NCBI GenBank assembly: GCA_028701635.1
Contig: JAQVQJ010000056.1
Span: 1 to 7,853, forward strand
DNA length: 7,853 nt
Direction: 5' to 3'
From: Clostridia bacterium
GTDB taxonomy: Bacteria; Bacillota_A; Clostridia; Christensenellales; UBA1242
Below, one piece after another: positions 1 to 5,045 of the stretch. The notes beneath the pieces are model-generated. The model made no database searches and was not told the origin of the DNA. It saw only the letters and a program-made list of their open reading frames with translations. The position numbers and the translations under genes were made by a program. Position 1 is the stretch's first letter. Each line of letters begins with the position of its first letter.

Positions 1-36
1 TTAGTCTTGCGCGTCTGCCAATTTCGCCACGACCGC
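1..36 (-). tRNA. tRNA-Leu, 5' half (predicted anticodon AAG), truncated by window edge
   Basis: On the minus strand the tRNA begins at G in position 36 and reads acceptor strand GCGGTCG, then TG, D-stem GCG, an 11-nt D-loop with the TTGGCAGA pattern, D-stem CGC, G26, anticodon-stem strand CAAGA, loop bases CT, and then AA at positions 2 and 1, where the window ends. The same register fits known bacterial tRNA-Leu, whose 5' half has the same D-arm layout. Bases 34 and 35 of the anticodon are therefore A and A. Leucine anticodons are NAG or YAA, so AA followed by the unseen base 36 can only be AAG (codon CUU). That is an inference until base 36 is read. The anticodon 3' arm, long variable arm, T-arm and acceptor 3' strand lie outside the window. 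Confidence 0.88.
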
Positions 37-70
37 ATATTGTTTATAAAATTGTGCTATTTTAAAGTTA

Positions 71-115
71 ATTGACAGCATTTGTAATATAACATAACAA
101 AACTTTTCTGTCAAT
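71..115. repeat. 8-bp inverted repeat around the tRNA core promoter
   Basis: ATTGACAG (71-78) and CTGTCAAT (108-115) are perfect inverted copies separated by 29 bp. The distal arm holds the tRNA -35 box. The proximal arm lies at the predicted transcription start and start of the leader. The plus-strand copy of TTGACA (72-77) has no good -10 partner at 16-18 bp (17 bp gives TAACAA, 3 of 6), so it is probably not a greA promoter. The pair could be an operator, or coincidence in AT-rich DNA. Confidence 0.4.
86..114 (-). promoter_or_regulatory. Extended -10 sigma70-type promoter of tRNA-Leu
   Basis: The minus strand shows a perfect -35 box TTGACA (114 to 109), a 17-bp spacer, and a -10 box TATATT (91 to 86, 5 of 6 matches). 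The spacer ends in TGT directly before the -10, giving the extended -10 form TGnTATATT. The predicted start is near 79, which leaves a leader of about 43 nt before the mature tRNA 5' end at 36, to be removed by RNase P. This is the strongest promoter in the window, as expected for a stable RNA gene. Confidence 0.72.
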
Positions 116-141
116 AATTTTGGTTTATTTGTTATTTCATT

Positions 142-147
142 TATAAT
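142..147 (+). promoter_or_regulatory. -10 box (TATAAT) of greA, placed for leaderless transcription
   Basis: A perfect TATAAT ends 8 nt before the greA ATG. Normal -10 to start spacing puts +1 at about 154-156, so the mRNA would carry 0-2 nt before the start codon. The best -35 candidates are weak (TTGGTT at 120-125 with a 16-bp spacer, or TTTGGT at 119-124 with 17 bp). There is no extended TG. AT-rich DNA produces such boxes by chance, so the placement matters more than the match. Confidence 0.5.
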
Positions 148-155
148 TTAATTAT

Positions 156-638
156 ATGTACAATGAATTAACTGAAATTGATATTAAGAATATGCAGAGA
201 GAAATTGATCATAGAATTCAAGTGGAAAGGCCTAGAATTAGTGAATTAATTATTGAGGCAAAGGCACATGGCGATTTGAGTGAAAATGGAGAATATCATG
301 AGGCAAGGCGTGAAAAAGGAAGAAACGAAAGCCGAATTGAGTATTTAAGAGATATGACAATGACAGCAAAGATAATTAAGACAAACCAAAACAAAAATGT
401 AGTTGGAATTTTTGATAAAGTAACTTTATTTTTTGAAAACGAAAACGAAACGGATTTTATAATTTTATCAACAACGATTGGTCAAAATCCTGCTCAAAAA
501 TTGATTAGCAAGGAATCCCCTCTTGGAAAGGCAATCATGGGGAGAAAAGTTGGAGATAGAATTTTAGTTCAAGTAAGTCCAACAAAAAAATATTATGTGG
601 AAATCAAAGCGATTGAGAAAGGGAATAATTTAAACTAA
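156..638 (+). CDS. greA: Transcription elongation factor GreA
   Basis: GreA enters the secondary channel of RNA polymerase and stimulates cleavage of backtracked transcripts. The 160 residues match the usual family length of about 158. Residues 1-75 form the N-terminal coiled-coil hairpin. The signature HGDLSENGEYHEAR lies at 38-51, with the acidic tip residues D40 and E43 that correspond to E. coli D41 and E44. Residues from about 83 to 156 are the FKBP-like C-terminal domain, including SKESPLGKAIMG and VGDRI. The start is fixed: the frame opens at 147 after a TAA, this is the only ATG before codon 13, and the N-terminus aligns with other GreA proteins. No Shine-Dalgarno sequence precedes it, and a TATAAT ends 8 nt upstream, so the message is probably leaderless. 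It is divergent from tRNA-Leu and followed by cdd, which has its own promoter. Identification is firm; GreB-like paralogues are less likely. Confidence 0.95.
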   Translation: MYNELTEIDIKNMQREIDHRIQVERPRISELIIEAKAHGDLSENGEYHEARREKGRNESRIEYLRDMTMTAKIIKTNQNKNVVGIFDKVTLFFENENETDFIILSTTIGQNPAQKLISKESPLGKAIMGRKVGDRILVQVSPTKKYYVEIKAIEKGNNLN

Positions 639-663
639 AATTAATATGAAATTTTAATTTTTA

Positions 664-672
664 TGATATAAT
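664..672 (+). promoter_or_regulatory. Extended -10 promoter (TGATATAAT) of cdd, leaderless arrangement
   Basis: TG-A-TATAAT is a perfect extended -10, which can work without a -35 box. None is evident here: 17 bp upstream reads ATATGA. If the last T at 672 is -7, then +1 falls exactly on the A of the cdd start codon at 679. There is no Shine-Dalgarno sequence between the box and the ATG. Confidence 0.6.
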
Positions 673-678
673 AATATT

Positions 679-1068
679 ATGGATAAAAAAATAATAGAAA
701 AATTAATGGAAAAGGCAAAAGAGGTTAGACAGAACAGTTATAGCCCTTATTCAAAATACAGTGTAGGTGCTGCTCTTTTAACAAAAGACGGCAAAATCTT
801 CACAGGCACAAATGTTGAAAACGCTTCTTATGGTGCAACAATGTGTGCCGAAAGAGTTGCAGTTTTTAAAGCTGTTTCCGAAGGATACAAAGACTTTGAA
901 GCAATCTTGTTATATTCTAATGGTGGCGGAAGTCCTTGCGGAATGTGTCTACAAGTTCTTGCTGAATTCAATCCTGAAATGACAATTATCTTAACAAATG
1001 ATTTGATCAATCATCAAACATACAAATTAACAAATTTACTAACAAAACCTTTTGTATTAAAAAAATGA
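679..1068 (+). CDS. cdd: Cytidine deaminase (tetrameric, zinc-dependent)
   Basis: The enzyme converts cytidine and deoxycytidine to uridine and deoxyuridine in pyrimidine salvage, in the cytoplasm. The 129 residues match the short homotetrameric class. Visible motifs are SPYSKYSVGAAL (22-33), the substrate-binding NVEN (45-48), CAER (56-59) with zinc ligand C56 and proton-shuttle E58, and PCGMC (86-90) with zinc ligands C87 and C90. R59 matches the arginine that balances the zinc thiolates in B. subtilis Cdd. The second such arginine, which follows the last cysteine in PCGxCRQ proteins, is L91 here (PCGMCLQ). That variant is tolerated in part of the family as far as I recall, so activity is still expected. 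The start is supported by the N-terminal length, although no ribosome-binding site is present. It lies 40 nt after greA and is convergent with the U32 gene; its TGA stop is the only non-TAA stop in the window. Confidence 0.95.
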   Translation: MDKKIIEKLMEKAKEVRQNSYSPYSKYSVGAALLTKDGKIFTGTNVENASYGATMCAERVAVFKAVSEGYKDFEAILLYSNGGGSPCGMCLQVLAEFNPEMTIILTNDLINHQTYKLTNLLTKPFVLKK

Positions 1069-1084
1069 GTTTTTGCTCTTTTTT
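1059..1084. terminator. Weak bidirectional terminator between cdd and trhP-like gene
   Basis: A run of seven A (1059-1065), then GAG (1067-1069), a 6-nt loop, CTC (1076-1078) and a run of six T (1079-1084) make a symmetric hairpin. GAG/CTC pairs, one T-T mismatch follows, then A-T pairs. Each strand ends in a T-tract, so it could end both cdd (overlapping its stop codon) and the convergent gene. The stem is short and poor in GC, so strength is uncertain. Confidence 0.45.
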
Positions 1085-2282
1085 ATACCTTTTTCCTTAA
1101 TATATCATTCTCTTTTAATGGCAAATCGGTGTAAAGATATAATCGCTCTTGGACATTTTTGGCATCGGAGATTTCTTCGCCATTTAAATTTTCCATTTTT
1201 TCAATAATTATTTTTTTGTTAAATGTTTTGTTTGGAGAAAGAACTTCTAATTCTTCCCCTACTGCAAAGCGATTGCGTTGTTCTATTAGAACTTTACCGC
1301 CTTTTGCATCTTCAATTACAAGCGCCATAAATTCATGTGTTTGTATAGGAAGAGAACCCTCTAAACATTCTTTATCATTCGCACCCAAGAAAAATCCTGT
1401 TGTATAGTTTCTATGACTTGATTTCGTTGTTTCCTGCTCTAATTCTTTTGGGATTTTCTTCCCACTTTTTAAAAACTCTATTGCACGGCGATAAACATTG
1501 ACAATATTAGCAACATAATAAGGCGATTTCATTCTGCCTTCGATTTTAAAACTGTCAACTCCTGCCTCTACCAATTCCCTTAAGTGCATTAGCATATTCA
1601 AATCTTTGGAATTTAAAATATATGTTCCGCGTTTATCTTCTTGAATTTCATAGCCTTGACCTTCTCGTGATTTCTCACAGATTGTATATTCCCACCTACA
1701 CGCTTGAACACACGCTCCACGATTGCTATCTCTTCCAGATAAATAGTTTGATAATAAACAACGACCTGAATAACTGATACACATTGCCCCATGGACAAAG
1801 GCTTCCAACTGTACTTCCTTTGGTATAAAATCTCTTATTTCTTTAATTTCTTTTAATGATAATTCTCTAGCAATAATAATTCTTTTAACCCCATAATCTG
1901 CGAGCATTTTCGCCGTGTACTTATTTGTAACATTGGCTTGTGTGCTAACATGAATATCGAGGTTAGGCGCATATTTTTTAACAAATTCCATTACTCCCCA
2001 ATCGCTAACTATAACTCCATCAACTTTTATTTCTTGTAAAAATTTTAGATATTTATCTAGTCCTTCAAAGTCTGAATTATGAGCAACAATGTTAACAGTT
2101 ATGTATATTTTCTTTTTATTTTTATGTACATATTCCGCAGCTTCTTTTAACTCATCATCATCAAAGTTACCTGCAAAAGCGCGTAATCCAAAACTCTTTC
2201 CAGCAAGATAAACAGCATCTGCTCCAAAGTAGATTGCTGTTTTTAATTTTTCCATATTCCCCGCAGGTGCTAATAATTCCAT
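1083..2282 (-). CDS. trhP: U32 'peptidase' family protein, TrhP/YrrO-like tRNA hydroxylation factor
   Basis: U32 proteins of the YegQ/YrrO branch are known as TrhP. They are needed for prephenate-dependent hydroxylation of wobble uridine in tRNAs (ho5U) and carry an iron-sulfur cluster; the old name peptidase is historical. The 399 residues start with MELLAPAGNMEKLKTAI, typical of the family's TIM-barrel start. The U32 signature EAFVHGAMCISYSGRCLLS lies at 160-178. Cysteines C168, C175, C191 and C195 (GACVQACRWEY) are the candidate cluster ligands. FKIEGRMKSPYY (245-256) and the C-terminal small beta domain are also conserved. The start ATG follows GGGGGAG (2299-2293) and AAGGA (2290-2286). 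It is downstream of pepF by 118 nt and convergent with cdd. No obvious strong promoter was found upstream. The length fits YrrO rather than the shorter YrrN or the longer RlhA. The exact substrate is inferred. Confidence 0.85.
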   Translation of the reverse strand: MELLAPAGNMEKLKTAIYFGADAVYLAGKSFGLRAFAGNFDDDELKEAAEYVHKNKKKIYITVNIVAHNSDFEGLDKYLKFLQEIKVDGVIVSDWGVMEFVKKYAPNLDIHVSTQANVTNKYTAKMLADYGVKRIIIARELSLKEIKEIRDFIPKEVQLEAFVHGAMCISYSGRCLLSNYLSGRDSNRGACVQACRWEYTICEKSREGQGYEIQEDKRGTYILNSKDLNMLMHLRELVEAGVDSFKIEGRMKSPYYVANIVNVYRRAIEFLKSGKKIPKELEQETTKSSHRNYTTGFFLGANDKECLEGSLPIQTHEFMALVIEDAKGGKVLIEQRNRFAVGEELEVLSPNKTFNKKIIIEKMENLNGEEISDAKNVQERLYLYTDLPLKENDILRKKV

Positions 2283-2302
2283 GAGTCCTTGACTCCCCCT
2301 TT
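2283..2302 (-). promoter_or_regulatory. Ribosome-binding region with a small hairpin before trhP
   Basis: The minus strand reads AAAGGGGGAG (2302-2293), then TCAAGGACTC up to the ATG. GAGTC (2295-2291) and GACTC (2287-2283) are perfect inverted copies with a 3-nt AAG loop, so a small stem can abut the start codon. There are two possible Shine-Dalgarno cores: GGGG(G)AG, 10-12 nt from the ATG, and AAGGA, 3 nt from it. Neither spacing is ideal without the hairpin; folding would bring the first core closer. Regulation is inference. Confidence 0.45.
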
Positions 2303-2328
2303 CGCTACAAATTTATTGGTTATTTAAT

Positions 2329-2344
2329 TTTAAACCCGTTTAAA
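2329..2344. repeat. 7-bp palindrome TTTAAAC-CC-GTTTAAA upstream of trhP
   Basis: TTTAAAC (2329-2335) and GTTTAAA (2338-2344) are perfect inverted arms around a 2-bp centre. The shape is more like a dimeric repressor site than an RNA hairpin, because the centre is too short for a loop. A -10-like TAAAAT on the minus strand (2332-2327) overlaps it but has no -35 partner. It may be an operator or chance; no cognate regulator is visible here. Confidence 0.3.
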
Positions 2345-2348
2345 GTTT

Positions 2349-2382
2349 GGATTGCCACGTCGCGTTGCTCCTCGCAATGACG
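2349..2382. repeat. GC-rich dispersed palindromic repeat, single copy (GTCATTGCGAGG...GTGGCAATCC type)
   Basis: This 34-bp block is 21/34 GC in very AT-rich surroundings. On the minus strand it starts CGTCATTGCGAGGAGC and ends GACGTGGCAATCC. ATTGC and GCAAT form 5-bp outer arms (2351-2355 and 2374-2378) with 18 nt between. From memory, sequences of this form are common short interspersed repeats in intergenic DNA of many unrelated bacteria. It lies between pepF and trhP on the same strand, so it will be transcribed if the two are co-transcribed. Without a T-tract it is not a typical terminator. No second copy was found in the window. Confidence 0.65.
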
Positions 2383-2400
2383 AATTAGGAAAAACTTCAT

Positions 2401-4167
2401 TTATCTTTTACTTAAAATTTTATCCCATTTTTCTATTGTTTCAGTAACCGATTTAAATGCCTTATTATATGTTTCATCTTTGTTTAAGTCAACCCCAGCA
2501 TCTTTTAATAACTCAATAGGCGGTTTTCTTGACCCAGATTTTAAGAAATTAATGTATCTTTCAGGCTCTTTTGATATTATGTTATCAACAATATACAAGG
2601 CAGATATCATTCCAAGGGCATATTTGTAAACATAAAATGCTCTATAAAAATGAGGAACTCTTGACCATCCATATTTTACTTCCTCTTCTAATTTAACTTT
2701 CTTACCTGCATATTTTTGATTTAATTTGTAGTAATAATCATTCAATACCTTTGTTGAAATAGGCTCTCCCTTCTCAAAAGTTTCATAAGCAAACTGCTCA
2801 AATTCAGAAAGCATTGCTTGTCGGAAAACGCAACCATTAAATTCACTTAAAAAATAATCATAATAATATATCTTTTCTTCATCATTTTTAGTATTTCCTG
2901 CAAGATAATTCAATAATAACATTTCGTTAACTATACTTGCCACTTCGGCAACAAAAATTGTATAACCTGACTGATCACAAATATTATTTTTTTGGGAATA
3001 GTATGAATGCATGCTATGTCCTAATTCATGTGCTAGGGTGAAAATGCTGTGTGTATCTCCAATAAAATTTGTTAATACTATAGGATTTTTTCTGTATGCG
3101 CCCCAAGAGAATGCGCCACTGTCTTTGTTTTCATTAGGATATATATCTATCCATCTCTCTTTAACAGCCTTATCAATAAGTCCTACATATTCTTTCCCTA
3201 GCGGAGCAACCGCTTTTTTTATTATTTCTATCGCTTCCTCAAAACTATATTTTTTGTTAATAGATTTTTCTCTCGCACTTTGATCATAAATATAGAAATC
3301 TTTTAATCCTTGACTTTTCCTTTTTACTTCAAAATATTCAGCTAAAACAGTAACATTATCATTTACTTTTTTGATTAATTTATCATAGACTTTTCTGCTT
3401 GCTTCTTCTAAATAAATTGATGCATCTAAACAACTCTTATACTTTGAAACTCTCGAATAAAACACATCTTTTTTAATATTTGAAATGTAATTCGAAGCTA
3501 AAAAATTATTAAATTTACCATATTCTCCATTTAATGCTTTAAAAGTATTTTTTCTCAATGTCCTATCTGCCGATTGCATATATTCCATATAAACTGAATG
3601 ATTTAATTCTTTTTTCTTTCCATTCTTATCTTTAACAAAGGGAAATTTTAAATCCGCATCATCAAAAACATCAAAATTATGAGAAAAACCGCTAGCCATT
3701 TCTCCGCTCATTGATAAAATTTTCTCTTCTTTTTCGGAAAGAATATGTTTTTTATTTCTCCAAATCTGCTTAAAGAAATTAGGATAATTAGAATTATTTT
3801 GTAGCCTTTTTAATTCTGCGTTAGATAACTTTTTTATTTCAACTTCAATAAATGAAATTGATGTATTGAAATCATTTATAATTGAGCTAACCTGCGTTAA
3901 TCTTTCTTGGTAAAAAGAATTTGTGGCATCTTCACGAGTTTTTAAACTAGCATAAACATAAAGAACCTCAAATCTCAATTCCAATTCTTCTTGTTTTTTT
4001 AGACATTCCAATATTATTTTTTCATTGTTTAATTTTCCACGAAAGCTATCAAGCTTATGTGTTTGTAATTTTAAATTATCAAATTCTTTCTTGAAATCTT
4101 CATCTGATTTAAAATATCCACTTAAATCCCATTTATATTTTTCTTCAATTTCACTTCTTTTTTTCAT
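2401..4167 (-). CDS. pepF: Oligoendopeptidase F (M3B family zinc metallopeptidase)
   Basis: PepF is a cytoplasmic enzyme that cuts medium-length peptides in peptide turnover. The 588 residues are close to the usual length of about 600. The N-terminal 180 residues match the PepF N-terminal helical domain (KYKWDLSGYF near the start). The M3 catalytic core follows, with HELGH at 380-384 (zinc ligands H380 and H384, catalytic E381) and the third ligand E408 in FVAEVAS. YGWSRVPHFYRAFYVYKYA towards the C-terminus is the substrate-binding part typical of the family. No signal peptide is seen. The start is supported by AGGGG six nt before the ATG and by the normal N-terminus. It begins 42 nt after the pseudouridine synthase with no clear promoter between, so co-transcription is likely. 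Identification is firm; the peptide substrates are unknown. Confidence 0.95.
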   Translation of the reverse strand: MKKRSEIEEKYKWDLSGYFKSDEDFKKEFDNLKLQTHKLDSFRGKLNNEKIILECLKKQEELELRFEVLYVYASLKTREDATNSFYQERLTQVSSIINDFNTSISFIEVEIKKLSNAELKRLQNNSNYPNFFKQIWRNKKHILSEKEEKILSMSGEMASGFSHNFDVFDDADLKFPFVKDKNGKKKELNHSVYMEYMQSADRTLRKNTFKALNGEYGKFNNFLASNYISNIKKDVFYSRVSKYKSCLDASIYLEEASRKVYDKLIKKVNDNVTVLAEYFEVKRKSQGLKDFYIYDQSAREKSINKKYSFEEAIEIIKKAVAPLGKEYVGLIDKAVKERWIDIYPNENKDSGAFSWGAYRKNPIVLTNFIGDTHSIFTLAHELGHSMHSYYSQKNNICDQSGYTIFVAEVASIVNEMLLLNYLAGNTKNDEEKIYYYDYFLSEFNGCVFRQAMLSEFEQFAYETFEKGEPISTKVLNDYYYKLNQKYAGKKVKLEEEVKYGWSRVPHFYRAFYVYKYALGMISALYIVDNIISKEPERYINFLKSGSRKPPIELLKDAGVDLNKDETYNKAFKSVTETIEKWDKILSKR

Positions 4168-4209
4168 TCAATCCCCTAATAAGATTTTTCTTTGCTCAGT
4201 TAAAATTTT

Positions 4210-5034
4210 TTAATTCTTAAAGATTTCATTTTTTGAAAATTTAATCCAAGGTTCAGTATCAATAGGTGGCAAAACTTTAAAATTCATAATATTTTTAGTA
4301 GTTGGGTGCACAAAACTTAATTTATATGCCCAAAGCGCTAATTTATTTGTCATTTTGCTGTCATCATCTTTTATTCCGCCATATTTAACATCACCATAAA
4401 CAGATGTTTTTAAATTTGCCATTTGAACTCTTATTTGATGACTTCTTCCGGTTAATAATTCTACCTCAACAAGAGATAATTTATTTATTTCCCTCTTTTC
4501 TGTCTTTATTTCAGTTTCTTCTTCTTTATTTAATATTTCATTTTGATTAATTCTTGTTCTAGCTTCTGTTCTTTTTGGAATTTCAATGTATTCACTATAA
4601 GTATCAATAACATTGTAAATTAACTCCGCTTTTTTAGCGCCTTCTTCACTTCTTGTAACAATTTTTACTATATTTGTTCTTTCATCTTTTTTTAGATAAT
4701 TTTCTAATTTTTTTGTTCTTTCGTTTGGAACACCATTTAAAATAGTGAGATATCTTTTGTCAAATTCACCATTTTTAATTTGTTCGCTTAATCTCGATGC
4801 CGCTTTTGATGTTCTAGCAAAGACTAAAAGGCCACCAGTTGGTCGGTCGAGTCTGTGAACAAGTCCAATATATACTTTTCCCGGTTTATTATATTTAATT
4901 TTAATATATTCTTTTACAAGAGTAAGCATATCCATATCTTTGCTCTCGTCTTCTTGCGTAGGGATATTTTGTGGTTTTATAACAACAACAATATGATTAT
5001 CCTCATAAATTACTTCTAAATCTTCTACTTTCAT
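4210..5034 (-). CDS. RluA-family RNA pseudouridine synthase with a charged insertion
   Basis: The enzyme isomerises uridine to pseudouridine in rRNA or tRNA. The 274 residues have no S4 domain; the catalytic domain starts at once with YEDNHIVVVIKPQNIPTQ (10-27). The family motif HRLDRPTGGLLVFART lies at 60-75, with catalytic aspartate D63. ELLTGRSHQIRVQM (192-205) and GDVKYGG (214-220) are the later conserved motifs. Residues 147-185 are an extra stretch, rich in Glu, Lys and Arg, placed between the strand AELIYNVID and LSLVEVEL, which normally follow each other closely. The start has an excellent AAGGAG (5044-5039), which overlaps the TAA of the preceding methyltransferase; the gap is 8 nt and translation is likely coupled. 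The RNA target cannot be told from sequence; RluA or TruC-like short enzymes are the closest comparison, so no symbol is given. Confidence 0.9.
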   Translation of the reverse strand: MKVEDLEVIYEDNHIVVVIKPQNIPTQEDESKDMDMLTLVKEYIKIKYNKPGKVYIGLVHRLDRPTGGLLVFARTSKAASRLSEQIKNGEFDKRYLTILNGVPNERTKKLENYLKKDERTNIVKIVTRSEEGAKKAELIYNVIDTYSEYIEIPKRTEARTRINQNEILNKEEETEIKTEKREINKLSLVEVELLTGRSHQIRVQMANLKTSVYGDVKYGGIKDDDSKMTNKLALWAYKLSFVHPTTKNIMNFKVLPPIDTEPWIKFSKNEIFKN

Positions 5035-5038
5035 TTTA

Positions 5039-5045
5039 CTCCTTA
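5039..5045 (-). promoter_or_regulatory. Shine-Dalgarno fused to a stop codon (methyltransferase to pseudouridine synthase)
   Basis: The minus strand reads TAAGGAGTAAAATG. The TAA stop of the methyltransferase supplies the first bases of AAGGAG, and the ATG follows after TAAA. This geometry favours re-initiation or coupled translation and confirms the start of the pseudouridine synthase. Confidence 0.8.

Noticed and set aside
72..100. Plus-strand TTGACA (72-77) as the greA promoter
   Set aside because: At 17 bp the partner is TAACAA (3 of 6), while a perfect TATAAT lies much nearer the gene.
637..661. AT-only hairpin (AAAATTAA / TTAATTTT, 9-nt loop) after greA as a terminator
   Set aside because: The 8-bp stem has no GC pair and the T-tract is short; in such AT-rich DNA it is probably chance, although it could weaken read-through into cdd.
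1066..1068. TGA as tryptophan (Mycoplasma-type code), which would extend cdd
   Set aside because: The tryptophan codons checked are TGG and Cdd already has full family length at this TGA.
4168..4209. Promoter or terminator between the pseudouridine synthase and pepF
   Set aside because: The 42-bp gap holds only the pepF AGGGG site and no hairpin with a T-tract or paired -35/-10 boxes.
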